Shown: positions 35,226 through 45,140, counted from the stretch's first letter. The stretch: DNA of 64,000 nt from Cladocopium goreaui (GCA_947184155.2 CAMXCT020001028.1:1-64000); one strand, 5' to 3'. Program-made: numbers and translations. The notes: a model not told the origin generated them from the sequence alone.

Positions 35226-37766
35226 TTAGTGTGGCTCAGTGTGGACTGCATTTTCAGTTGAAGATTCCACGCAGGAGAGCAACTCATCGGACCGTGTGGT
35301 CTCAGCTGCTGCAGTCGGATCCAAACGAGCCCGCTTTGGTTCCTGAATCAGGGCGGCGTCCTTCTCAGTGTCATTCAGCAGTCTGTTGGTAGCGGAGCCA
35401 GTTGTGTGGGCACTGCTAGATGACGCAGAAGCCTGTGATGGTGGCCTCAATTGCAAATGGGTAGCGGCATTGGCATCGGTGGGCTCCTGATTGTTGGTGC
35501 CCTTGGTGGTGTCCGGCTTGGCATGCATGGTCCTGACAGAGAGGTTGTCTGGATATACGAGCCAAGTCATGGTCATGTTGCACAAAATCTCATCAGTCAA
35601 TTGGTCGACATGATCTGGAAGTTTGTTATCATCATAGATCAGCCGGCTCCCATGGTACTTCAGAGCTGTTCTGTGGTGTCCAGTGTTGGGTCCATGTCCA
35701 ATGTGAAAAGTCACTGCCGCAATGTGAAAAGTGAGAAACTGAATCTGCCCCTCAGCATCTGCAAAGCAAGGAAATTCCACTGTTCCATCTGCGATGTCAA
35801 TTGCTTGAATGCATTTTTGATTTTGACCGTCAATGTGCCGGTCGAACATCAAAACGAGGCATCGACTTGCCTGGTCACTTGCTCGACAAAGACCTGATGA
35901 ATCATGCCAGAATGAGATCAAGTCGCGAAGTGTGCACTGAGGAACCGTATGATCAATAAAACGCATCAAAATGGGTGCAAACCGATCGCCCTTTTCACTG
36001 TCGAGCAATGGGTGTGACTCCTTTGTGACCCACTGGAATTTCGTACACCATCGGCATGAGAGGAAAGTAGGGCCCATTCGATCAATGATGAAGGTGGCAA
36101 ACTCCAAAATGTCTTGTTGGGCTGTCAAATCCTCTGCCGTGAAAGCCCCAAAGAGCAGCCAGAGAAACGGCTGAAAAGTTCTCAAATTCAACGGAAAGGG
36201 ATTCCATTGACACAAACCCCTCAAAAGCTCAAAGCCATACGCCCAGCAAGAAGGTGTGAGGCCCTTGCATAACAGGGTGCACCAGGCCAGTGCCTGCATT
36301 GCCGAGTTGACATAGCACATGGTGGCCGTGTCATTCACAAGAATTCTCACCAAATGCTTGGGGCGATCATCTACATCATCCGTCCCAATTGTTTCGCCAA
36401 ATTGGTTCTTTGCTGATTCTGTGGTCTCAGCGTCAACCTCACAAGTTGCCAGACGCTGTGATATGATACTTTGCGCAGCAAATTCCACAGCTCCCCTTGG
36501 GTTCGACTTCCCACTGTCCATAGGAAGGGAACTGCCTTTCCCTCCGACTCCTCCATCTGGAGCTTGCTCAGGGCATGAAACCTGAGAGTGATCTCCGTCT
36601 CCGATTGGAGGATCAGGAGGATGGACTGGAGGATCTTGCTCACCTCTCCAATGGGCAGTGGCGACTCCTTGCTCGGAACCAGCTGGTTGTGGCTGGCATC
36701 CCACCTGAGATACGGCATCTGCTGGCTCGCATCGATGAGGTTGAAACGAATGCAGTCCTTCACCACTTCCGCGCTGGCAGGCGCGTTCTGCAGTCGGTCC
36801 AGCCGCTCCTTGAGCGTTGAGATCATCGTGAGGGCCATGGTGTGTCGCAAGGTGTGGGTCTTGGGACCTGCTTGCCATTCCTTGTGGCAGGCCATCAAGA
36901 TTGGCAGTAGGCTGCCCTCCCCCGGCTTGAGGAAGAGCACAAATTCCATTTCCTGAAGCAAGACATGGATCGTGTCCTCGTGGCGGAGGAGGATCTTGGC
37001 CATCACCTTGACCATCGCTGCTGTGTTGTCTGAGCTGTCCGATCTGGAGGCTGTTGTAGATGAACCACGGTCCTTCTTCCTTTGGCGTTTGTTGGGCTTG
37101 ATGTCTTCCTCGTCTTTGATGCCAAGACTGAGGAGTTGGCCTGGTGTCAATAGGCCACTCCAAATCGTACTCGCTTTGTCCAGATCGTCGGCCATTGGTG
37201 AGAAGAACTGCTAGGTTCAAAAGCGCTGGACACACCCGGGCCCGGGACTCCTCGTGCTGTTCAGAGCCACATAAGAGGCAAGGCTGGCAGATCAGCTGCA
37301 ATCTGTGAAGACACCACAGCGTGTTGAGCTGCTTGAAATCATGTTGTTGCAAATGTTTCACAAGCGCGCCAGGCATGATGAAAAATTTGTGGCACATTAG
37401 GCATTCATGCTTGATGATTTCACGAAGAGTGTCGTCTTGGATCATGAGCATGCCGCATGTGGCCAACAAATCGAAATCCTGACCAGTGGTGTCTGAGTTC
37501 CAAGCATTGAACATCAAGCGCTGGTGCTCTTGGCGTTGAAATGCAGCTTCCACGGCCTGTGGTGTCGGCCAAGCCAGAGGGTCAAGTGGCTGTTTATGAA
37601 GCACAGGGTGCATCAAGAAGGCCGCCAAATGCAGGATCAGGGGGCATCCAGGTAAGTGCAGTTCTGGTACTGGATCAAATGTGAGCACATCCAATGTCGG
37701 CAGAAGCTCTTGACAGTGATCGCAGTATGGATCTTCTGAGTGCTCAGCGCCGTAGATCCTGCAGAG
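35226..37766 (-). CDS. Last zinc fingers and USP (C19) domain, LINE element 2
   Basis: This is in the same frame as the upstream RT ORF, separated by a single TAA (37767-37769). It opens with finger remnants (CDHCQELL, then CLMCHKFFIMPGALVKHL). The middle third (about 37195-36371) is the shadow of an overlapping +1-frame ORF and is low in complexity. The USP domain begins near 36360: Cys box TMCYVNSAMQAL, QQDILEF, His box GPNTGHHRTALK, and YDD near the end. All three triad positions are present, although the canonical GGHY is GHHR. The C-terminal tail is Ser/Thr/Gln-rich. The domain may be read by re-initiation or frameshifting after the +1 ORF. Elements 1 and 2 share the -1 relation between these two ORFs. 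Confidence 0.8.
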   Translation of the reverse strand, partial: LCRIYGAEHSEDPYCDHCQELLPTLDVLTFDPVPELHLPGCPLILHLAAFLMHPVLHKQPLDPLAWPTPQAVEAAFQRQEHQRLMFNAWNSDTTGQDFDLLATCGMLMIQDDTLREIIKHECLMCHKFFIMPGALVKHLQQHDFKQLNTLWCLHRLQLICQPCLLCGSEQHEESRARVCPALLNLAVLLTNGRRSGQSEYDLEWPIDTRPTPQSWHQRRGRHQAQQTPKEEGPWFIYNSLQIGQLRQHSSDGQGDGQDPPPPRGHDPCLASGNGICALPQAGGGQPTANLDGLPQGMASRSQDPHLATHHGPHDDLNAQGAAGPTAERACQRGSGEGLHSFQPHRCEPADAVSQVGCQPQPAGSEQGVATAHWRGEQDPPVHPPDPPIGDGDHSQVSCPEQAPDGGVGGKGSSLPMDSGKSNPRGAVEFAAQSIISQRLATCEVDAETTESAKNQFGETIGTDDVDDRPKHLVRILVNDTATMCYVNSAMQALAWCTLLCKGLTPSCWAYGFELLRGLCQWNPFPLNLRTFQPFLWLLFGAFTAEDLTAQQDILEFATFIIDRMGPTFLSCRWCTKFQWVTKESHPLLDSEKGDRFAPILMRFIDHTVPQCTLRDLISFWHDSSGLCRASDQASRCLVLMFDRHIDGQNQKCIQAIDIADGTVEFPCFADAEGQIQFLTFHIAAVTFHIGHGPNTGHHRTALKYHGSRLIYDDNKLPDHVDQLTDEILCNMTMTWLVYPDNLSVRTMHAKPDTTKGTNNQEPTDANAATHLQLRPPSQASASSSSAHTTGSATNRLLNDTEKDAALIQEPKRARLDPTAAAETTRSDELLSCVESSTENAVHTEPH
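36371..37195 (-). CDS. PYLRWD/RFHAL-domain ORF, LINE element 2
   Basis: A 274-codon ORF beginning with ATG (MADDLDK, matching MADEDM in element 1), in the +1 frame relative to RT and USP. It has a basic patch near residue 35 (KRQRKKDRG) and a helical middle. The conserved block is MPYLRWDAS, TLRFHALSKL and VPFLWTVGSR, ending with WQLVRL. An in-frame TAG lies six codons upstream of the ATG, so the start is well supported. No family is recognised. Conservation in three elements while DNA and flanks diverge suggests a real domain, perhaps RNA- or protein-binding (inference). Confidence 0.7.
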   Translation of the reverse strand: MADDLDKASTIWSGLLTPGQLLSLGIKDEEDIKPNKRQRKKDRGSSTTASRSDSSDNTAAMVKVMAKILLRHEDTIHVLLQEMEFVLFLKPGEGSLLPILMACHKEWQAGPKTHTLRHTMALTMISTLKERLDRLQNAPASAEVVKDCIRFNLIDASQQMPYLRWDASHNQLVPSKESPLPIGEVSKILQSILLILQSETEITLRFHALSKLQMEESEGKAVPFLWTVGSRTQGELWNLLRKVSYHSVWQLVRLTLRPQNQQRTNLAKQLGRMM

Positions 37767-40700
37767 TTACACCACAACTGGGTGCAGATCATTGGGTCCC
37801 AATTGATGTTCCAAGCGCAAATGCACAGTGATGTATTGCAGAGAAACTGATTCACCACAGATTGTGCAGTGACTCTTGGGCAGGTTCATCAGGGCACTGT
37901 CTCGCCAAAGCTTGTCGAACTGCCTCGTGAGAAGACACAATGAAATCCTCTTGAGGTCTGTCAGGGTCAAAAGGTCTCCAATGTGCGACAGCAGTTCATT
38001 GGTCCGGAAAGTCCAAGGAAGGAAGAGTTGCCAGTGTGCCTGGACTCCCAGCATCGCCGCCTGAAGCAGAGCAGTGCACATGTGGCCCGGAGTGCCAAAT
38101 CCCCTGGTGGGGTTGCAAGCGCAACCAAAGTCCTGGAACAACACCCAAGTGAGCAGCTGTTGATACGTCGAGCTCTCAGCCACCAGTGCTTCGTGATGTT
38201 GGTGAAGATGACGGGTCAGGTCATCACCACACCTGCTGACATGACCGCAAATCTGGCAATGCAATGTCAATGCAAGCTTCAGCGCTGGTAGCCGATATAA
38301 AAGATGCACAAAGCCCGACCACAGCAGTTGCTCCATACGTTCTTGGGAGGTGAGCGCCAAGTTGGGAGGCATCGCAGCAGCGTCTGCTTGTTGCTCTCGT
38401 TCCCAAAGCAACCTGGCCAGAGCAAATTGGTGAAATACCAAGCACACATGTTTTGCATGATGTTGAGCTGGAATGCAATGGCATTTCTGTTCTGGATTGT
38501 GTCGTGTGGCAAGATCAGCTGCCATGCGTTCAACCTCTGCCCATTCAGATGGGTGCCCTTGTTTCACATGTCTGGAAGTGTCCTGTCTTCTTCGAAAGGT
38601 CTTACTGCAGGCTAAACACTGAGCACTGATGTGCTGCAGAATGTCAGGATCATCCAGCAAGCTCTCGGCCCTGTTGGTCTGCACTGCCTGATCAATCAGG
38701 CAAGTGATTTCCAAGAGCTTCCAGTTGTTGTCATGGAGAGCCTGCTCTGCGCGGTGACATCGCTGGAGATGCTGCGCCAAGCCATGTTTGGTCGTGTAGG
38801 CCTTTCCACAGGTCTCACAAATCAGCTTCTCTGTCTCTGCAATGTCACAGTAGACTGCAGTAAGATCCATTTCCGTAAGGAGCATTGCCAGTTGTCTCCA
38901 GATAATACACTTGTGATATCTGGTGTAGGAAACTGAGCATAGTTCACAGGGATTGCTCACTGTCACGTGAGCGCAGTAAAACTGAAGAGCAGGAAGATGA
39001 TGCTGAAACGTCCGTGCATGATCATCATTCCAATGTCGCATCAAGCCAGTAACAGTGGAATGAAATTTCCCACAAATGGCACAATGATGAAGAAAATACA
39101 TCAAAAGCACTGCATTTCGACAGAGGGCTGCGACTTGATGTGCTCTGGCAAATTGCAGGAGCTCCTGCACCCTCAAGCGGTGTTCCACCTGATCGATCTC
39201 CTGCAAGGCAGTTGTGCAAACAAAAGTAACATGATATTGAAATCTGTGCCATGTGGTAAATCTCTCACCGCATCGTTGACATGTTGGAACTGCAGGAGTA
39301 GGTTGCATCGTCATCAATCTGAGCTTGCCTGATCGTTGTCCATGATCCACAGTGCAATGCCTACGCAATGAAGTCAAAGTGGAGAAGGTCATGCCACAAA
39401 TATTGCATTCATGTGAGTCAATGGTGTGGTGGGCCTCTGTCGCAGGCAAATCAGCATGCACTTGCTCGTACACCTTGTCAATGACCTGAATCAAAATGTC
39501 ATAGTTCGGCAAGGGAGTAAGTCGAAGAATGTCATCATCTTGAAGGTTTTGATGTCTGAGCAAGGTGCGTCTGGCTGTTTGGAGACAAAGATCACGCAAG
39601 CGCAGAAGGGGATGAGGCAGGTTGTGTTTGTGGAAAAATGTCCAGTTGTTCTCTTTGGTGAGATGAACAGGTTCACGGAGGATTCTTCTCAATTGCTTGA
39701 TGCAGAATCTGTAGAGTAAGGTGATTGTGACATCAGTAAATCCCGTGGCTATGATCCCGTATCGTAAGCAAGCATACGTACATTGGTACCATATCTTGAC
39801 TCTTTGTTTGGCGCTGAAGCGTTGAGTGAAAAGCCAGCGATGGAGCTGATGAGACGTCTGCTCGCTGTGTTTCAATCTCAACCGCATTGTTTCTCGTTCA
39901 AAATTGTGATAGGACAGCATGACCCCCAGATATTTGAATGATCTTACCAATTTGATTTTTGTAAATGAACCATCTGAACGTGGAATCTTGACAAATGTTC
40001 CATTTTGTGTCCTGAGCATGAATTTCCGTTGAATCTTCCCAGTTGATTTTCCAGTCATTCTGAGAGTAATGGTGGTCTTTGCCAAGTTCAGTTCAAGATT
40101 GGCGCCCTCGATCAGGTCAAGGAGGGTGCCAAACGCATGCAACAGGGTCTCAAAGGATTCCTCATTGTCAAATGTGCTATGTGAGCAAATGTCATCTGCA
40201 AAAATCGTAACGCAGAGAAGAAGAAACTGCGGTGAAAGCTTGTTGGCAAGTTCTGTCATCAAAACTGAGATGAAAACTGTCCAAAGGCATGGGGCCGCCT
40301 TGCAGCCTTGTCGTATGCCTCGATGTGTTTTGACTGTTCTGTGAGCCCCTCGGTGTTCGAACTCATAGGCCGTGGTATTGTAGACACATTGCAAAAGGCT
40401 GATAATGTCTGTTGTGACTCCAAGAGATATCAAACCTGCAAATAAATGTGATCTATCAACCATGTCGAATGCCCGGGTTAGGTCAAGACACAATGTCATC
40501 CCACCAAGCAATGAGGGAGCAGCCATGCCCATTCGTTGTCTGTGCAGTGGATAACTCATCTCACTCGCCTTTTGCCTGACTAGCCTGCAGTGATTGGCAA
40601 GTCGATGTATGGCATCATCAGTACCACGGCCTCCAGCATAGGCAAATTGTGGCAGTCGATGCAAAAAGTGCTGCAATTGTTGTTGGATGGCTTTGGTGAC

Positions 40701-42371
40701 CAAGCCTAAAGTTATCTTCCCAGTCGGCTCCAACAGGGCAATCGGGCGCAATTCCGAGGGGTGTTGACCTCGTTTGCCCGGCTTGACAAGCAGGGCCAGG
40801 TTGCCCACCCCCCACATTTCTGGAAAGCTCGGAACCTTGCAACAATCATGCAGCATCCGTGCAAGGTAATGGGCAATTGCCTCAGCTCCATACTTCCAGA
40901 AGGGCGCTGGTGAGAACTGGGGTGACAAAGCCTTATGAGTCGGCAGGGTTTGTAGCCCATGTGTGAAGTCCGCAACTGTGAATGGCCATTCAAAGGGTTC
41001 AACTGGAAAATGAGACACTCCATCTGAGTACAGGTCGTGGAACCATTGTTGTAACCAGTCAGCAGCTGCATCAGGTCCAAGGAGATCACCTTGCAGTGAG
41101 CGGAGCAAGATACGCTTCTGTGGCTGTTTTGGTGCAATGGATCTGATTGCCTGAAACAGGGTAAAATGATCTTGGGCTCGTTCAGCTCTGTCTGCAGCAT
41201 CATAGACCTGATCCAGTCTGTGTTTGCGAGCTGCCTTTGAGGCTTGGGCCATGAGATGTCTTGCTTTGCATCTGCAACTGACATGAAACCATGCTCTGAA
41301 GAGTCCAGCCAGATCGCGAGTCCGTACCCTTCTCAGCTTCAATGTGTGTTCCTGGAATCGTCGAAATGGCCCAACATCCAATCTGTCAATTTTGTGGGTT
41401 TGATCATGTTGGAATGGTTTGCCAGAAAACTGATTCAAGGTCTCATGTAGCAGTGAAAGATCTGATGCATTGGATTCCTCGAGTCGACGTACAGCAGCGT
41501 TCACCTGTGCATGAAAAATGTCAAAAACGGTGTCCTGTTTGGTGCAATGCTGGTGAAGTTGAAGCCGTTGTTGTCTCGTCCATCCACTGTTATGCTGTTT
41601 GTGTTCAGGAAACCATTCACGCCTGATGGTGGTCATCAGTGGTACATGAAAAGCGCCAGTGATGGGGACCAGTGCGAAGTCCCTGAGCAGTTTAACGTCT
41701 CTTGCTGTTTGATCGGCATGAGCTCTTCGAATGCAGATGTAGTCAATTCTGGATGAATGATTGCAAAATTCATAAGTGGGTCCATCTCCTGCATTCCAAG
41801 TATTGAGAGCCATCAAATCAAATTGCAAAAGAAGTTGTTTCCAATGATCAGCATCTGGATGTCTCGGCCCATGACAGCGTTTGCCATCTTTGGCAAATGT
41901 CGGATATCCCACAGCATTGGTTCTCTGATCTGCAGAACAGTTGAAATCGCCAGCCATGAGCAAAACATTCTTCTTTGACAGCGTGGTGAGCAAAGTAAAC
42001 AGTTGATGCCAGAGTCGTTCTCTAGATTCCATGTGGCTAGGGATACAAGTGAATTGATAAACATTGATGATATCTATGCATCTCGACCCCCCATGGATTT
42101 TCAGCTGTAAAATGCGCCCTGGGATGTGTTCATGCCAAGAGAGATCTGATGGATGGCAGATACGTTTTGAGACCATGCACAAAAGTCCAGCCTGGTTTGT
42201 CTGGTTGCCAGAGTGCACCATCATGTATCCCTTGGACATCCAGTCGCTAGAGAACGGCCAGTGAGTTTCCTGAAGGAGGAGAACGTCGACTGTTTGCTGC
42301 TCCAGCCACATTGTCAAGAAGTCCCAGTGAGTTGGTGGAAGCCCATTGCAGTTCCATGAGAAACATGTCAA
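37767..42371 (-). CDS. AP endonuclease, reverse transcriptase and zinc-finger protein, LINE element 2
   Basis: An uninterrupted frame of 1534 codons. The endonuclease starts at once (FSWNCNGL at residues 4-11), then LLQETHW, GDFNCS near 142, SRIDYI near 208 and the HVPL motif near 240. RT landmarks are LDLTRAFDMV near 630, RQGCKAAP near 690 and FADD near 722. From about residue 985 come at least seven C2H2 fingers, for example CNICGMTFSTLTSLRRH and CAICGKFHSTVTGLMRH, unevenly spaced. The first codon is TTG and no ATG precedes the endonuclease in this frame. The basic N-terminal block lies in the adjacent frame (42247-42660), so a one-base indel or a frameshift near 42375 must join them. Function: target-site nicking and target-primed reverse transcription. 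Confidence 0.88.
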   Translation of the reverse strand: MTCFSWNCNGLPPTHWDFLTMWLEQQTVDVLLLQETHWPFSSDWMSKGYMMVHSGNQTNQAGLLCMVSKRICHPSDLSWHEHIPGRILQLKIHGGSRCIDIINVYQFTCIPSHMESRERLWHQLFTLLTTLSKKNVLLMAGDFNCSADQRTNAVGYPTFAKDGKRCHGPRHPDADHWKQLLLQFDLMALNTWNAGDGPTYEFCNHSSRIDYICIRRAHADQTARDVKLLRDFALVPITGAFHVPLMTTIRREWFPEHKQHNSGWTRQQRLQLHQHCTKQDTVFDIFHAQVNAAVRRLEESNASDLSLLHETLNQFSGKPFQHDQTHKIDRLDVGPFRRFQEHTLKLRRVRTRDLAGLFRAWFHVSCRCKARHLMAQASKAARKHRLDQVYDAADRAERAQDHFTLFQAIRSIAPKQPQKRILLRSLQGDLLGPDAAADWLQQWFHDLYSDGVSHFPVEPFEWPFTVADFTHGLQTLPTHKALSPQFSPAPFWKYGAEAIAHYLARMLHDCCKVPSFPEMWGVGNLALLVKPGKRGQHPSELRPIALLEPTGKITLGLVTKAIQQQLQHFLHRLPQFAYAGGRGTDDAIHRLANHCRLVRQKASEMSYPLHRQRMGMAAPSLLGGMTLCLDLTRAFDMVDRSHLFAGLISLGVTTDIISLLQCVYNTTAYEFEHRGAHRTVKTHRGIRQGCKAAPCLWTVFISVLMTELANKLSPQFLLLCVTIFADDICSHSTFDNEESFETLLHAFGTLLDLIEGANLELNLAKTTITLRMTGKSTGKIQRKFMLRTQNGTFVKIPRSDGSFTKIKLVRSFKYLGVMLSYHNFERETMRLRLKHSEQTSHQLHRWLFTQRFSAKQRVKIWYQCTYACLRYGIIATGFTDVTITLLYRFCIKQLRRILREPVHLTKENNWTFFHKHNLPHPLLRLRDLCLQTARRTLLRHQNLQDDDILRLTPLPNYDILIQVIDKVYEQVHADLPATEAHHTIDSHECNICGMTFSTLTSLRRHCTVDHGQRSGKLRLMTMQPTPAVPTCQRCGERFTTWHRFQYHVTFVCTTALQEIDQVEHRLRVQELLQFARAHQVAALCRNAVLLMYFLHHCAICGKFHSTVTGLMRHWNDDHARTFQHHLPALQFYCAHVTVSNPCELCSVSYTRYHKCIIWRQLAMLLTEMDLTAVYCDIAETEKLICETCGKAYTTKHGLAQHLQRCHRAEQALHDNNWKLLEITCLIDQAVQTNRAESLLDDPDILQHISAQCLACSKTFRRRQDTSRHVKQGHPSEWAEVERMAADLATRHNPEQKCHCIPAQHHAKHVCLVFHQFALARLLWEREQQADAAAMPPNLALTSQERMEQLLWSGFVHLLYRLPALKLALTLHCQICGHVSRCGDDLTRHLHQHHEALVAESSTYQQLLTWVLFQDFGCACNPTRGFGTPGHMCTALLQAAMLGVQAHWQLFLPWTFRTNELLSHIGDLLTLTDLKRISLCLLTRQFDKLWRDSALMNLPKSHCTICGESVSLQYITVHLRLEHQLGPNDLHPVVV

Positions 42372-42660
42372 ACGTCTTCTCTGAATGGCTCTTGGGGGGG
42401 TTCACATTCTTGGATCTGGGTACAGCAGGAGATGCCTGTTGTGTGCCAAGCTGTGATGCCGTATACAGTCTACCCTTATACCAAGTGATTCCGTGAATTC
42501 TCGCCCTGGTCAAAGCTCGTTTAAAACTCCTTTTGCAAACTTGTCTATGAAAACCAGTCTGGTGCGATTCTTGAATCTTTCTGGGTTCCCATCCATGTTG
42601 TTTCGTGGAAGGCCAAGTGTCAAAAGTCTTGTCAGGTGCATCCACTCTCTCATCACCCAT
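42247..42660 (-). CDS. Basic N-terminal block, LINE element 2
   Basis: It starts at the methionine conserved in all three elements, directly after an SEGF-like peptide (MGDERVDA). It carries the shared basic motif KRSFKRALTRARIHGITWYK at residues 45-65, likely an RNA-binding or nuclear-import patch (inference). The frame then runs past the start of the endonuclease in a different frame and stops at 42247. In element 1 the equivalent block is fused in frame to the endonuclease. Confidence 0.6.
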   Translation of the reverse strand: MGDERVDAPDKTFDTWPSTKQHGWEPRKIQESHQTGFHRQVCKRSFKRALTRARIHGITWYKGRLYTASQLGTQQASPAVPRSKNVNPPKSHSEKTFDMFLMELQWASTNSLGLLDNVAGAANSRRSPPSGNSLAVL

Positions 42661-43226
42661 GGAAGTGATGAAACCCTCACTCCTCATCAGTCCACCAAAA
42701 ATGTTGATTCCAAAAAGAGTCCAAAAGACCAGAAGAGCTCTTTGTTGGTGTCCTGATGGCCGGAATTGGGACCGGCTAGCGGTCTTCTTCTGTAGATCTC
42801 TATGATGAAGAGGCGAAGCAAAAATCTGGTTGGTGTAGATCAAAATTGAGCAGAATGCAAATGATAGAACTGCTTCGGCACTGAAGGGAGCGTTGTCCAG
42901 CAGCAGTGTTGCAGAGCCAATCAATGTGATTGCAAAACCCAAAATTATCTGAATCCACAGGCCAGAAAAGATTGTGGGAGCCCACCCCATCCACCAGTCA
43001 CGGGGAGCCACCCCCTCAGATCGGCCAGAATTAAGAAGACAAAGTAGAGAAGGAAGGTGAAGTCAATCGCCGAAAAGTAGTCACAGGATCAGCAGCAGCG
43101 ATTGCAACACCAGGCCGCCACAACGAAAGCCACCAGATGGCAAAGCGCAGTGGAACGTCGGGGGCAACTGCTACCCGCAGGGTTCCTCACCCTTTGAGTG
43201 CGGCTCTCGTGACCGCTCAGGAGCTT

Positions 43227-43246
43227 GTGTGTGTGTGTTTTTTTTT
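43227..43246. repeat. TG microsatellite and T8-9 run between LINE elements 2 and 3
   Basis: Same junction structure as between elements 1 and 2: element 3 ends in an A-run and CA repeats, and element 2 begins AAGCTCC. Confidence 0.85.
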
Positions 43247-43513
43247 CCTACCCCATTAACACCTTGTTGTGTCAGAAGGCGAGCTCAGCAACAGCTTGTG
43301 CTGTCGGCTATCTATGCGACTGATTTCGACGTCCGCAGTGGCAAAAGATGGACTTATCACACCAGGCCTATCCCTAGGGATTACAGGAGAAATAAAAAGT
43401 CGTAAAGGACAAGGTGAAAAAATCAAGTCATCCACAAGTAGTTGTTAGCAGATACTTGACGCACCAATCCAATGAATTATTGAAACTCTCAGTCGCTGTC
43501 ACCATTCGAAGTT

Positions 43514-44530
43514 TCAGCTGCCAGCAGCCGCACCACCAAGCAGCAGCCCGCAGCGCGACGCAAAAAGAAGAGCCAAGCGCCAGCAGCAAAGCGCATGAAG
43601 AGGAGCAGCAGCTAATGCATGCAAGTGGCTGGAAGTTAAAGAAAACAAAATTGCCATCCATTCCAGAGCCGTCCAATGCCCTGCAAGAACCAAGTTCAGC
43701 TCACCATCTAGGATGAAGTAAAGGGTTGTGCTCTGAGGAGATGGTTCAAAACGCAGTGCCCTCTGTTGCCAATGTCCGCTGTAATTGCTTCGCAAAGACT
43801 CATGTCGCAGCAAATCCAAGAGAATCAAATTGTTGGAAACAATGTTCCGCATCAATTCGAATCCACAGCGCCATTGCTCATAGACAAAGCCTCCTACAAG
43901 GAGCAACAACCAAGCCAAGCATTCAATCACCGAAATGGCTGCGCAAGCTCTGCCAGAGGGATTGAAGAAGAGGCTCACAGTGCCAAATCCCACATCGATT
44001 TCAGAAGCGGCGCCGCCAATGGTTGACGGGACAAGGTCTGTGGCTTCAGCCTCACCTATATGAGGTGCCAAATGGCATGATGCGATAAGGCCGCTAATTG
44101 CTGCTGAAGCTCCGGGCTGTTGCGAAGAGACAAGGTCCACAGCCACGGCACCGGCTGCTGCAATCGATCCCCTTCTTGGGTCTTCCAAAGAGCGTGAAAT
44201 CTCAGCGTCACACTGCTGTCCGCCATCAACCCCACTATGTTTCTGTAGACCACTGCAATCGGAATCCCCTGAGCATCTGTCTGCTGTAGGCATCGATGTG
44301 GATTGTCCCAACGTAGGAACGGCATTGTCCGATCTTTGTTGTTGACCACCAAGTGATACTGGACACAAGCCTGTATAACCATGTTGTTTGGCTCTATTGC
44401 GGGCCCTTCGAAAACTTCTTGTTGCCCCTTGTTTGCATGAATGTCTGGTGTGAAAAGGTTCGAAAACCGTTTTGAGCTCCTGTTCATGTTCTTTTGTGGA
44501 CGGTCTCGTGTCCACTCCTTCATGATGCAT
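43514..44530 (-). pseudogene. Element 3 fused frame: basic N-terminal block and truncated USP
   Basis: It starts at the conserved ATG (44530; peptide MHHEGVD). The basic block RSFRRARNRAKQHGYT is followed immediately by the deletion junction. The frame then passes under the PYLRWD-like block, which is in the +1 frame, and re-enters homology as a USP Cys box (NPSGRACAAISVIECLAW) and a following helix like that of element 2 (CGFELMRN). No QQD or His box is recognisable, so it cannot be an active protease. The tail is Leu/Ala-rich. Confidence 0.6.
44056..44370 (-). CDS. PYLRWD-like block in element 3
   Basis: The +1-frame segment after the deletion junction reads MPFLRWDN, VTLRFHALWK, VPWLWTLSLR and HHAIWHL, aligning without gaps to the block in elements 1 and 2. 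It confirms the domain as a family-wide feature and keeps the same frame relation to USP. Confidence 0.65.
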   Translation of the reverse strand, partial: ACVQYHLVVNNKDRTMPFLRWDNPHRCLQQTDAQGIPIAVVYRNIVGLMADSSVTLRFHALWKTQEGDRLQQPVPWLWTLSLRNSPELQQQLAALSHHAIWHLI

Positions 44531-45140
44531 GACCATCATGAAACCCTCACCCCACTTTGGACTCCACCAAGAATAGGAATGGAGGAAGAGCAGCAAAATT
44601 GTCAAAAATTGTGCCAGCATGTCCAAAGCCCGGAATTGGGACCGGGGTGCGCCAGTGAGCACCAATCAAGGTCGTCCAACTTGACCACAAAAGAAGAACT
44701 CAAAGGAAATTCCGTTGGTCCAAAGAAAAGTGGAATCAAATAAGCACGCCCAATCAAGGGAAATTTTATTCCAGCAGGAGAGGGGTGTGTCAGGCGCAAG
44801 TTGAAGTCGAGGTCAATGATCCAGGTGTATAGCAAAATGAAGTCCAAGCCAAAATTGAAAGTTGATCCAGGGCTCACCCCACAAAGGTCCAGAGAAAATG
44901 CCGGGGGACCACCCCGAAATTAATCAAAGAAACCAGCAGTGATGGACCTGCACAGGATCCAGAGCGCAGCTCGATGCCGGCAGCACCTAAGCGCAAGCAG
45001 CCGAACAGCACCGCACCTTGCCAAAAGCAAGGTCACCAAGCCACCGCCAGAGCACCGCGGGTCAAAACGATCGGGTGGCAATGGCTGCAGCAGACACCTA
45101 GGATCAACCGATCCTTGATCGCGGCACTCGCGGCCGCACA

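Larger units (their letters stand above)
34771..43226 (-). mobile_element. LINE-type retrotransposon, element 2 (full-length)
   Basis: Minus-strand element of about 8.45 kb with the same layout as element 1: AAGCTCC start, short repeat units, basic N-terminal block, AP endonuclease, RT with FADD box, fingers, PYLRWD block, USP domain, A6 and (CA)n. Protein identity to element 1 is low, so it is a different subfamily. It has an uninterrupted EN-RT-finger ORF of 1534 codons, one TAA before the last fingers, and a frame change between the N-terminal block and the endonuclease. Confidence 0.85.
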
